33,613 nt of DNA from JBGPHT01 sp041484525 (GTDB lineage Bacteria; Acidobacteriota; Terriglobia; Bryobacterales; Bryobacteraceae). How positions within the stretch are numbered: position 1 is the stretch's first letter; the number at the start of each line of letters is the position of its first letter. Position numbers and translations under genes: made by a program. The DNA lies in assembly GCA_041484525.1 (NCBI GenBank), contig JBGPHT010000080.1, positions 1 through 33,613 of the forward strand, read 5' to 3'. The notes under the pieces are model-generated. The model was not told where the DNA came from and ran no database searches. It saw only the letters and a list, made by a program, of their open reading frames with translations. Positions 9,401 through 16,644 of this stretch are shown piece by piece.

Positions 9401-10042
9401 GACTATGCTGGTCCAGGTGGTGTCGTTCGAGCTGGTGACGTCCTGGCCCTCCAGATAAATCTTGAAAGCGCCGCCAGGCGACCCGTTGATGGGCGCGTTA
9501 TACGCCGTGCCCGAAACGCCGGGCGCCAGAATAACGAAGCTCAGCCAGTTGCGGATCCCACCGGTGGGGCCGGTGCCGCCACCGCCGAAATTGAGCGGCA
9601 GGCTGTTGATGCGTTCGCCGGTCAGATTCATGCTCTGCTCGCCGCTCTCAGTCTTGAGCAGCGGCGCTTCGGCAGTGACGGTGACCGACTCCGTCGCCGC
9701 GCCCACCGTCAGGGCGATGTCCACGCGAAGCGTCTGCGCCACCTGCACCACAACGCCGGTTCGCGTCGTTTTCTTGAAGCCCGGCGCTTCGGCCGTCACG
9801 TCGTAGTTTCCGGCGGGCAACGAAGGCAGGGTGTAGTTGCCGGTGTCGGTAGCCGTCGTGTCCGACGAGCTTCCGGTTTCCGTGTTGCGGGCAACCACCT
9901 TGGCGCCCGGAACCACGGCGCTAGCCGGGTCGGACACCGTGCCGGTGATGGTTCCGCGATCGCTCTGAGCGAAGGCGGCAGTGGCAATCAGGAGACAAAG
10001 GAATGTTCCCGAGAGTAAGCGAGCGAAACGTGGCAATCGCAT
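6431..10042 (-). CDS. TonB-dependent receptor with N-terminal carboxypeptidase-regulatory domain
   Basis: An outer-membrane transporter of about 1203 residues, of the large acidobacterial 'Oar-like' type. The signal peptide is MRLPRFARLLSGTFLCLLIA and ends at AFA-Q. A CarboxypepD_reg/Cna-B-like domain follows at about 28-110 (GTITGTVSDPASAVVPGAKV, GNYTLPSLPAGNYDV). A plug-like segment comes next (about 110-270), containing VTVTAEAPLLKTESG and LPLNFGGGGTGP. The rest is a long beta-barrel ending in the aromatic C-terminal strand ARFTF, recognised by BAM. The start at 10042 has GGAGG five nt upstream; an ATG at 10054 with GAGGGG upstream is an alternative. No SusD-like partner is nearby. Position between GH35 and GH5-like genes suggests import of the oligosaccharide they act on. 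Part of it (8151-8402) is echoed by the fragment at 1846-2093. Confidence 0.92.
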   Translation of the reverse strand: MRLPRFARLLSGTFLCLLIATAAFAQSDRGTITGTVSDPASAVVPGAKVVARNTETGSSSDTTATDTGNYTLPSLPAGNYDVTAEAPGFKKTTRTGVVVQVAQTLRVDIALTVGAATESVTVTAEAPLLKTESGEQSMNLTGERINSLPLNFGGGGTGPTGGIRNWLSFVILAPGVSGTAYNAPINGSPGGAFKIYLEGQDVTSSNDTTWTSIVSAASVESIGEFSVQTSNFSPEYGQVLGGVFNFTTKSGTNQVHGSGYEYLTNEDFNAARPFTHALGVDRKHDFGFSVGGPVWIPKIYNGKNKTFFFFSLEEFRVKARSSDTLLTVPTAAYRTGDFSRALTGKVLGNDDLGRPILENAIYDPGSDFVAANGKTYRNLYPGNIVPQNLLDKVAMKIQGLLPAPTTSDLVQNYRASVPNHKYQSIPSIKVDHSFSDTAKLSGYWSVQNTDQLTGPDGLPYPISAVRVQQIYGHNVRLNFDKSFTPRFLVHLGAGYMRFHNPDSSPPEVLGYDAVKNLGLVGSATNPSGFPYISSANSNAGGLGNQLGPNTAGLYYNDKLTSVANATYVRENHTFKLGAEFKQEVWSDGNFYQSQGFYNFNAAQTALPGQGSTSLGGGNYGFPYASFLLGQVQNASVQAPRTLQWRKKGWGLYLLDNWKITRKLTIEYGVRWDYAGQGHELHYRTSQVGVSTPNPSAGGLPGGIAYEGFGTGRCNCNFVNTYPYAIGPRLSAAYQLNEKTVLRAGWGVSYSGGANWWYVTGGSSSLGVGFNSLSFSNPAFGQSALQLANGLHYNSADLYTATLDPGIVPSAGQLNVPAAWGGQINDPNGGRPARVNQWNLSLQREVARGLSVEAAYVGNRGVWLEANGLVAQNAIQPATFAKYHIDLTNADDRTLLTSPITSAAAAARGITKPYASFPNSGTVAQALRPFPEYNDGLSERWAPLGNSWYDGLQVKVTKRYSHGLDLTSSFSWQKEQALGTGGNPGPGGGGINDVFNRANQKSLQGTSTPFILVIGFNYSTPKLSTNRWMRQLTGGWNFGGVLRYASGALIGVPASRNNLGTYTLQGGTRMNRVAGQSLYLKDPNCGCIDPTKDLVLNPNAWVDVGAGQLGSAAPYYSDYRWQRQANEDLNFGRTFQLREKMSLQVRAEFFNAFNRLKLSGPSATNPTATTTTNGASQLTGGYGFINFTGIGAQRNGQLVARFTF

Positions 10043-10124
10043 TACGACCTCCATGTAGTGAACCCCTCGCCAGATTCTAGTGCCGCGCGGTGGCAAAGCC
10101 ATCCACCTAAAGTAGGACTGGCTG

Positions 10125-12566
10125 TTAACGTTTCAAAACCCCGGCGGCTTCGTATTCCGGGATGGCGCGCACTTCTTTGAGCGCCGCCACCTGGCTGCCC
10201 GATGCGAATGACGGACGAGCTCCCGCCGGCAGATAGATCGGAGCATCCTGGCGCAGCGGCAGGATTTTCAACTCCAGCCCGCCGGCCAGCGCTTCCGGAG
10301 CCAGCCGGCGCAGCCCGATTTCCCAGGCAGTACCCTTGAAGAAATCGTCGGTCACCAGGGCGTCCCCTGTGTAAAGGCGCGCTACATCGCCCATATACGC
10401 GATGTGCAGAAACACGTTGCGGACGGGCCCGCCGGGTAGGCTCGACACGCGGATCGACCATCGGGCGGCGGCGCCGAAGTCGGCATCCACGGGCGCCATC
10501 GCGACCTCTTTCCCCATTTTCACTGGCGGAACTTCGCCGGCCTCGGCCTGCTTGCGGACATCTACCGAGACCGTCACGGGTTGGACGCGGCTGGTGTAGC
10601 GTTCGAAAATGCCGTCGCGGCCGGCATAGTGGAGCCCTGCCACTTCACCGGCGGGCTGGGGAAAAATCCCCAGCGTCAGGCGCGCCGGATCGGTGGAGCG
10701 CAGGTGTACCGTATCGCCCTCGAAGAAAATGTCCGCCGGAGATAGGATCAGACGCTCGCGTCCCGCTACCGTCGCCTTCCAACTATTGCGGGCCTGCTCG
10801 CGGCTCAGCACCAGGATCTGCACGCTGGCGCCCGCCTTGCGCACTTGGATTGCGGCCGCCGTTCCGGGAACGATGCGGTCCACGTAGACGCGGCCATCCT
10901 CACGCCGCACGCGCGCATGCGGCGCTTCGACGGAGAGCCCCTCGGCTGTGCGGAAGGCGAACTCGGGCGCAATGCCCGGCCAGGCGAAGAACACGACGGT
11001 GCCTGGATTATCGAGGCGGCAGAGCGGCTGCGCCGTGGCGTAATCCAGGGTGGCGCCGCCCACGTCGAGGTTCACCGGCCAGAAGGTGTAGGCGCCGGAT
11101 GGAAGGTCGATGGGCTGCTTCGGCACGTCTACCGAGCCGCCGGCCAGCTTGAGCCGCACCTGCAATTGCTTGCGCTCGGGCAGCGGATAGTTGCGCTGAT
11201 AGTTGTTCAGGAAGATGAAGCCGCGGGTGCCGTCGATGCGCGCCGAGGCCCGCGGAGTAGCGGTATCCTGGCGGCCTTCGGGGAGCTTGTCGGGAAATGC
11301 CGGAGCCATCCGGGCAAGGTCCGAGCCGAAGTCGTTCAGGAAAAGGTGCAGGCTCTTGAGATCGCGGAACGAGGGATTCATCTGACCGAACTCGTTGAGC
11401 GGCGCCTGAAAATCGTACGACTTCACCCGCATGTCCTGCGGATAGCCGGTGGCCTGCGACTCCTGCAGCGTGGTGAGCTTGCCGTCGGGATTGGTGCCGC
11501 CGTGGAACATGTAATAGCCGTATAGCGTAACGCCTGCGCCCAGTTTGACCAGCGTCATGGCGGCGGTATCGTCGGCAGCCATCAGCGGTCTTCGATGATA
11601 GGCCAACTCCATGCCGCCGCCCATCTCCGCGGTGAGAAACGGATAGGGCTTCTGGCGGGCGTCGATCTCGGGATGCTGCGAGCGCAGATCGGGTCCGACG
11701 TTTTCCTCGCACCGGATCGGCGTGAAAAAGTAGTTGGGGTTGGGCGGCAATTCCTTCCGGCTGCGGGCCCAGAACTGCTCGGCATACCCGCCGAAAACGG
11801 GAACCACTTCCTTTTCCGGCACGGCCGCGTTGTCCCAGCCCGTGATAGTGTAGAACGGCGCTTCGAGACCGGCTGCGCGCGCCATCTGCTTGAGCGTCAG
11901 GATGTGCTCCGTCCCCTTCCCTGTGCCGCGATCGTGATACTCGTTTTCGATCTGGACGCCCACGATGGGCCCGCCGTCCTTCCAGAACAGCCCCTTGATC
12001 TGCCCGCCAATTTCGCCGAAAAAGCGCCCCACGTATTTCAGGTACGCCGGATCGTTTTGGCGCACCGCGCTCTTTTGCAGCAGCCAGTCCGGAAGTCCGC
12101 CGTTGCGTGCTTCGCCGTGGGCCCACGGGCCGACCCTCACCCACACGTACAGGCCATGCTTCCCGCAAAGCTCGACGAACTTTCGCAGGTCTCGCTGTCC
12201 CGACCAGTCGAAAGCGCCTTCCACTTCTTCGTGGTGGATCCAGAAGACGTAGCTCGAGACGATGCGGATGCCGCCCGCCTTCATCTTGAGAATCTCCTCC
12301 TCCCACTCGCTGGCCGGGTAGCGGGAGTAATGAAATTCGCCCATCACGGGGAACCACGGCTTGTTGTCGAGGACCAGGTACCGGCTGTTGATGGCGAGCA
12401 CGTGACCGTCGGGCGACCGGCCGCCGGCCTCGAAGCCCAGCGACTGCGGAGCGGGCGGCGCTTTACTGGCGTCGATCGCAATACCCGATCGCGGTGCCGG
12501 AACGCCGGCGTTGTCGGCGCCCCAAAAGAGCGCGGCGAGAATAATGACGACCGCAAAGACACGCAT
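10125..12566 (-). CDS. GH35 beta-galactosidase, secreted
   Basis: An 813-residue enzyme hydrolysing terminal beta-galactosyl residues. The N-terminus (MRVFAVVIILAALFWGADNA) is a signal peptide or anchor. The GH35 barrel begins with 'FPVMGEFHYSRYP' (about 72-84), and RIVSSYVFWIHHE follows. GGPIVGVQIENEY (197-210) matches the family signature, with the proton donor Glu209. FLTAEMGGGME contains the likely nucleophile Glu314. From about 420 to the end are beta-sandwich domains usual for the family. Plant and bacterial GH35 proteins are 600-850 residues, so the length is normal. It is the first gene of a minus-strand run: 82 nt separate it from the TonB receptor. A TACAGT hexamer with an extended TG lies 14 nt upstream of the ATG and no clear ribosome-binding site is seen. 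The regulator gene upstream ends 133 nt before it. Confidence 0.93.
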   Translation of the reverse strand: MRVFAVVIILAALFWGADNAGVPAPRSGIAIDASKAPPAPQSLGFEAGGRSPDGHVLAINSRYLVLDNKPWFPVMGEFHYSRYPASEWEEEILKMKAGGIRIVSSYVFWIHHEEVEGAFDWSGQRDLRKFVELCGKHGLYVWVRVGPWAHGEARNGGLPDWLLQKSAVRQNDPAYLKYVGRFFGEIGGQIKGLFWKDGGPIVGVQIENEYHDRGTGKGTEHILTLKQMARAAGLEAPFYTITGWDNAAVPEKEVVPVFGGYAEQFWARSRKELPPNPNYFFTPIRCEENVGPDLRSQHPEIDARQKPYPFLTAEMGGGMELAYHRRPLMAADDTAAMTLVKLGAGVTLYGYYMFHGGTNPDGKLTTLQESQATGYPQDMRVKSYDFQAPLNEFGQMNPSFRDLKSLHLFLNDFGSDLARMAPAFPDKLPEGRQDTATPRASARIDGTRGFIFLNNYQRNYPLPERKQLQVRLKLAGGSVDVPKQPIDLPSGAYTFWPVNLDVGGATLDYATAQPLCRLDNPGTVVFFAWPGIAPEFAFRTAEGLSVEAPHARVRREDGRVYVDRIVPGTAAAIQVRKAGASVQILVLSREQARNSWKATVAGRERLILSPADIFFEGDTVHLRSTDPARLTLGIFPQPAGEVAGLHYAGRDGIFERYTSRVQPVTVSVDVRKQAEAGEVPPVKMGKEVAMAPVDADFGAAARWSIRVSSLPGGPVRNVFLHIAYMGDVARLYTGDALVTDDFFKGTAWEIGLRRLAPEALAGGLELKILPLRQDAPIYLPAGARPSFASGSQVAALKEVRAIPEYEAAGVLKR

Positions 12567-12699
12567 GACTCTGGGCTACAACTGTATCAGCGCGCGTCGG
12601 GCGATCCATCCGTCTAAGGTCGGAGTGGCGGAATCCCCTCACCGCCCGCCAGGATTGAGTAAGCGGGGGCGCGCCCGAAGGGATGCCCCGCTCGCCCGG
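12567..12699. other. gap between response regulator and GH35 gene
   Basis: 133 bp holding the candidate promoter near the GH35 end. A GC-rich imperfect inverted repeat around 12665-12690 (GGGGCG ... GCCCC in reverse) lacks a T-run, so terminator function is uncertain. This would be the natural place for the regulator to bind. Confidence 0.3.
12581..12589 (-). promoter_or_regulatory. candidate extended -10 of the GH35 operon
   Basis: On the minus strand TGATACAGT (TG, one base, TACAGT) ends 14 nt before the GH35 ATG. Transcription would start about 7 nt before the ATG. No convincing -35 is present. It falls into a pattern of -10-like hexamers very close to start codons in this window. Confidence 0.35.
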
Positions 12700-13329
12700 C
12701 TATAGGTGCTCGAGTCCGCGCTGCAGCGCCGTAATGACGGCTTGTGTACGGTCGGTAACGCCGAGCCTCTCCAGGATCACGCTGACGTGCGATTTCACCG
12801 TAGCTTCGGTGATGCCCAGGGCGGCGGCGATCTCCTTGTTGCTGTTGCCGTGCACCATCAGCGAAAGCACCTCGCGCTCGCGCGGGCTCAGGTCGGAGTT
12901 GGGCGTGCGCGCCGCCAGGCTGCGAGCTACCGGCGAAGGCAGAAACTTCGTCCCGCTGTGAACGCGCCGCAGGGCGTCCACCAGCGTCTCGTGCGACATC
13001 GCCTTAATGATGTAGCCCGCGGCGCCGGCGGCCAGCGCCTGATGGATGTCTTCGTCGCCTTCATAAGTGGTCAGCACCACGCACTTGGCATTCGGGTCCT
13101 CGCGGCGGATGGCGCGCAGCGCGTCGAGACCGGACATCCTCGGCAACCGCAGATCCATCAGCGTGACGTCGGGCCGGTGCTCGCGGAACATGCGCACCGC
13201 GTCCTCACCCGAGCCCGCCTGGCTGCACACCTTCATGTCGGGCTGCGCATTGATGATGGCGGCGATGCCCAGCCGCATGATCGGGTGGTCGTCCACCACC
13301 AGCACGGTGAATTCTTCGGCGGCGCTCAT
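12700..13329 (-). CDS. NarL/FixJ-family response regulator
   Basis: A 209-residue two-component response regulator. The receiver domain (about 8-125) shows the acidic pair in VVDDHP (12-14 region), the phosphoacceptor Asp59 in TLMDLRLP, the Thr in VVLTTYEGD and the Lys109 in YIIKAMS. The LuxR-type HTH (about 143-205) reads LSPREREVLSLMVHGNSNKE with ATVKSHVSVILERLGVTDRT, the DNA-recognition region. Its ATG overlaps the stop of the upstream histidine kinase (ATGA), so both are made together. Being immediately upstream of the GH35-TonB-GH5 genes on the same strand, it probably controls them, though transcriptional read-through or a separate promoter is not settled by sequence. Confidence 0.93.
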   Translation of the reverse strand: MSAAEEFTVLVVDDHPIMRLGIAAIINAQPDMKVCSQAGSGEDAVRMFREHRPDVTLMDLRLPRMSGLDALRAIRREDPNAKCVVLTTYEGDEDIHQALAAGAAGYIIKAMSHETLVDALRRVHSGTKFLPSPVARSLAARTPNSDLSPREREVLSLMVHGNSNKEIAAALGITEATVKSHVSVILERLGVTDRTQAVITALQRGLEHL

Positions 13330-16295
13330 GGTGTGAGGTCCATTCCCAGTTTCACGGCCGCTGCCGAGCGCACCGGCACTTCCACCCGCAGCTCAGTGCC
13401 TTCGCCGGGCGCGCTACGCACATGGAAGCGGCCTCCCAGACGCTCCACGCGCTCGCGCATTCCCACCAACCCGAAATGCTCGCCGCTGGTTTCGAGCGCC
13501 GCTCCGGGATCGAAGCCGCAGCCATCGTCCATCACCAGCATCGAGATGCGGTCTTCATCGAAGTGGACCTCGAGGCGAACCTCCTTCGGCTGGGCATGCC
13601 GCACGGCGTTGTAGATAGCCTCGCGAGCCACCATCAGCAAATCGTGCTCCACGGCGCGATCGAGCGGCACCGTCTTGCCGGAGGTCGCGAGGCGAATCGG
13701 CACGCGCGACGCCTGCCCCACCTGTTGCGCGATCTGATCCAGCAGCGGACCCAACTCGGGCGACGAATTCCCGCTTTGCCGCAGGTTCCAGACGGCGCGC
13801 CGCGCCTCGTCCACCGTGGCTCGAACCTGCGTGCGCGCGCAATCCAGCAGCTCGCGCCGGCACGCGGACTCTTCCCGCTCGATGGCAACGGCTTCGAGCA
13901 GCGCCGAAACACTGGCGCAGCCTTGGATCACAGTATCGTGCATTTCACGCGCCACTCGGTTGCGTTCTTCGAGCACGGCCTGAAACTGCTGGTGCATGCG
14001 CCGCAGCCGCAGGCGATAGGCGGCCAGCGCCGTCGCCACAATCGCGATGCCGCAGAGCACGAGAAACCAGGGTGTCCGGTAGAGATGCGAGCGCCACTCG
14101 AACCCGAGCGACGCCTCCGTCACACTCTCCGGCATGTTCATGTCGAACGCCTGCACGCGGAAGCGGTATTCGCCCGGCGGCAGATTCGTGTAGTATGCCA
14201 CGCGGCGGCGCAGCGCTTCGGTCCAGCCGGGGTCGAAGCCCTCCAGCATGTAGCGGAAGCGCAGCCGTTCCTGCGAGCGAAGCCGCACCGCGCCGTAGTC
14301 GATCTGCAACCTGCCTTCGCCGGGCGGCACCACCAGGCGGCGCGAGACGGGCGCTTCGCGGCCGTCCACCTGCACCCGCTCGATCACCACCTTGGGCAGG
14401 CTCTCCGGCCGCGTCTGCCACGGCACGATGCGGACCGGCCCGCGATTGCTGGGGAACCAGATTTCGTCTCCCGGGGTGAGCGACCCGGCGGGCTGCACGC
14501 CACCGTGGATCTGTGTCGCTTCCACACCGTCGGAGAGCCCGTAAAGGGCCACCGCCGGCCGGAATCCGGAGTTGTCCGCGGCCCTATCAAGGTCATTGCG
14601 GCTCACCGCCGAAATGCCGTTGGGACCGCTCATCCAGAAGGTCCCGCGCGCGTCTTCCAGAATCTGAAAGACACTGTTGCTGGCCAATCCCTGCGCCGTT
14701 CCGAAGCCCGTCAGCTTGCCCCCGCGCCAGCGGAACAATCCCGCGCCGCGCGTGCCGAACCACAGGCCGCCATCGGGGTCTTCGTGAATGGCCCAGATTT
14801 TTTCCGCCTGCAATTGCGCGGTCACCGCGTCTTTCACGAAGGCGCCCCGTCTCCAGTGGCTGACGCCGCGCTCCGTGCCGATCCAGATATCGCCCGCGCG
14901 GTCCTCGATCAGAGCGCGGATGCTGAAGTAAGCCAGGCCCTCCGGTTCGCGGAAATTGGTGAGCGCGCCCCCATGCCAGCGGCTGATGCCTTCGTCGGTC
15001 GCGATCCAGACGCTGCCGTCGCGCGCTTCCAGAAGGGCGCGAATGAAATCGTTTACCAGTCCGTCGCGCTTGGTGAATTGAACATGGCTGCCGCCGCTCG
15101 AGCGGAATACGCCTTCGCCCTCGGTGCCCATCCACAGCGCGCCCGCATGATCGCGCAGCACGTTGCGCACGCGGACCCCGGGCGAGGGCGGAGGTACCAG
15201 CTCGGAGCTGTCGCGCCGCGCGTTGATGCGGTAGAGATGCGTGCCCGCAACCCAGAGCGAGCCGTCGGGATCGGCGTAGACCGTGCCGAAATCTGCGTTG
15301 GCGGCGTCGGGAAGAGGGAAGGTGCTCATCGCCGTCCGGCTGAGTCGCAGCAGTCCCGTCTGCATGCCTGCCCAGATGTTGCGCTCGTTGTCTTCGAACA
15401 GGGCAAGCACGGTGCTGCTGGGCAGAGCATCGGGCGCCGTGACGCGCGTGAACCGCCCATTCCCGTATTCCAACAGCCCGCCGCCGATGGTGCCGATCCA
15501 CAGGTTGCCTGCGTGATCGACCAGCAGAGAACGAACCGTGCTCGCGATTTCCGGAATCCGTTCGAAGCGGCCGCCTTCATCCGCGGGGCGCACCATCCGC
15601 TGCAGTCCGGAGACGGTTCCGACCCACACGGTTCCATCGCCGGTTTCGAGAATGGATTTGACGCGGCTGATGCTGCCTTCGCCCTCGAGATGAAATTCCT
15701 TGAATTCCGCGCCGCGAATTCGCAACACCGTTGAGCCGCCCACCCAAAGGCTACCGGTGTGGTCCTCGCGGATAGCATGCACCGCCAGCGGCGGGATTTT
15801 GCCCACGCCATCCACACGAACGAAGCGCTCGCCTTCGAGGCGGAACAGACCGTTGTCGGTGCCCGCCCAAAGCGCACCGCGGCGGTCCTCGTAGATCGCG
15901 CGAACGAAATGGTTGGTCAATCCGGCGGCGGCGGAATACTCGCGGAACACGCCGCCGCGATAGCGCAGCAGGCCCCTTCCATCGGTCCCCATCCACAGGC
16001 TGCCATCGCGCGCGACCGTCAGGCAGAAGACGCTGTTTTCGCGGATAGCCGGAGTATTTTCACGGTCGAACAGGATGAAGCCGGCGCCGTCGAAACGCAC
16101 CAGCCCGCCGCTGGTCCCGATCCACAAATAGTTGTCGGGCGTCTGCGCGAACGCCTGGACGGTATTCTCCGGCAGCCCGTCCTGCGTCTGCCACACACGC
16201 CGCGTGTAGCCATCCGGCAGAGTGCGCGGAGAAGACGCAAGCAGGTCGAAAGCTGCCGCGAGCGCGGCCACGGCGATCGAGCGTAGACGGACCAT
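13326..16295 (-). CDS. sensor histidine kinase with two-component propeller and Y_Y_Y domain
   Basis: A 989-residue membrane sensor. The start at 16295 (ATG) is preferred over an in-frame TTG at 16301. An N-terminal signal (VRLRSIAVAALAAAFDLLAS) leads into many ~45-residue blade repeats with motifs such as DNYLWIGTSGGLVRFDG, DGSLWMGTDGRGLLRY and GSVWIATDEGISRW, forming two seven-bladed reg_prop propellers to about residue 600. A Y_Y_Y domain follows (about 640-715: LRFRYMLEGFDPGWTEA, LPPGEYRFRVQAFD). One transmembrane helix (about 735-755) comes next. The HisKA_3 dimerisation helix follows with phospho-His786 in REMHDTVIQG, then a HATPase_c domain with VMDDGCGFDPG and GLVGMRERVERLGG. This resembles Bacteroidetes sugar-sensing kinases but the receiver is separate. 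The propeller probably binds a sugar in the periplasm. ATGA overlap with the regulator gene. Confidence 0.93.
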   Translation of the reverse strand: MVRLRSIAVAALAAAFDLLASSPRTLPDGYTRRVWQTQDGLPENTVQAFAQTPDNYLWIGTSGGLVRFDGAGFILFDRENTPAIRENSVFCLTVARDGSLWMGTDGRGLLRYRGGVFREYSAAAGLTNHFVRAIYEDRRGALWAGTDNGLFRLEGERFVRVDGVGKIPPLAVHAIREDHTGSLWVGGSTVLRIRGAEFKEFHLEGEGSISRVKSILETGDGTVWVGTVSGLQRMVRPADEGGRFERIPEIASTVRSLLVDHAGNLWIGTIGGGLLEYGNGRFTRVTAPDALPSSTVLALFEDNERNIWAGMQTGLLRLSRTAMSTFPLPDAANADFGTVYADPDGSLWVAGTHLYRINARRDSSELVPPPSPGVRVRNVLRDHAGALWMGTEGEGVFRSSGGSHVQFTKRDGLVNDFIRALLEARDGSVWIATDEGISRWHGGALTNFREPEGLAYFSIRALIEDRAGDIWIGTERGVSHWRRGAFVKDAVTAQLQAEKIWAIHEDPDGGLWFGTRGAGLFRWRGGKLTGFGTAQGLASNSVFQILEDARGTFWMSGPNGISAVSRNDLDRAADNSGFRPAVALYGLSDGVEATQIHGGVQPAGSLTPGDEIWFPSNRGPVRIVPWQTRPESLPKVVIERVQVDGREAPVSRRLVVPPGEGRLQIDYGAVRLRSQERLRFRYMLEGFDPGWTEALRRRVAYYTNLPPGEYRFRVQAFDMNMPESVTEASLGFEWRSHLYRTPWFLVLCGIAIVATALAAYRLRLRRMHQQFQAVLEERNRVAREMHDTVIQGCASVSALLEAVAIEREESACRRELLDCARTQVRATVDEARRAVWNLRQSGNSSPELGPLLDQIAQQVGQASRVPIRLATSGKTVPLDRAVEHDLLMVAREAIYNAVRHAQPKEVRLEVHFDEDRISMLVMDDGCGFDPGAALETSGEHFGLVGMRERVERLGGRFHVRSAPGEGTELRVEVPVRSAAAVKLGMDLTP

Positions 16296-16313
16296 CCCCA
16301 AATCTTTGAGCGT

Positions 16314-16319
16314 ATTCTA
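16314..16319 (-). promoter_or_regulatory. candidate -10 of the kinase gene
   Basis: TAGAAT, followed by ACG, lies 18 nt upstream of the kinase ATG on the minus strand. The same TAGAATACG string occurs 10 nt upstream of the lipoprotein gene starting at 27898. No clear -35 was found. Confidence 0.35.
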
Positions 16320-16343
16320 ACACCGGCTCGGAAGACGCTCCCG

Positions 16344-16372
16344 TTCACGATGCCGCTCCAAATCGATATAAT
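16344..16372 (+). promoter_or_regulatory. sigma-70-like promoter upstream of VWFA stub and cytochrome
   Basis: TTCACG (16344-16349, 4 of 6 to TTGACA), a 17-bp spacer and a perfect TATAAT (16367-16372). The ATG of the VWFA-related stub is 23 nt downstream. It would transcribe the stub and the overlapping cytochrome gene, divergently from the sensor kinase. Confidence 0.55.
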
Positions 16373-16395
16373 CGTGCCGTTCAGCCGCGCTTACC

Positions 16396-16644
16396 ATGAA
16401 TGCCGCACGATTCCTCCTCATCCCGGCTGCGGGCACGGCTGCCGCGCAGAACGCCGGTCCGCCACTCATTCGATCCACCACGCGGCTCGTCCAGGTGAAT
16501 GTGGTCGCGCACGATAAGAACGGCGCGGTCGCGGATTTGAAGAAAGGAGAAGAGCAAAGGCCGCGACCACCACAACACAGGCTTCAGCATGTGGGTGGCG
16601 GGCGCCGAGATCGTCAGAGACATCATCACGTGAATCCGCCGTGA
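16396..16644 (+). pseudogene. truncated VWFA-related Acidobacterial domain protein
   Basis: The first 45 residues read as a signal peptide (MNAARFLLIPAAGTAAAQ) followed by IRSTTRLVQVNVVAHDKNGA and VADLKKGE. That is the characteristic N-terminus of the VWFA-related Acidobacterial domain family (TIGR03436). In intact members this continues into 'DF-x-x-x-D-x-G' and a ~200-residue von Willebrand A domain. Here it turns into arginine- and histidine-rich residues without a domain and stops after 82 residues. Its TGA overlaps the GTG start of the next cytochrome gene (GTGA at 16641-16644). A good promoter lies just upstream. It is probably a deletion remnant, but it may survive because it supplies promoter and translational coupling to the cytochrome gene. 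Confidence 0.6.

Noticed and set aside
13422..15734. 770-codon plus-strand open frame
   Set aside because: Antisense shadow of the sensor kinase; composition is that of reverse-complemented high-GC codons.
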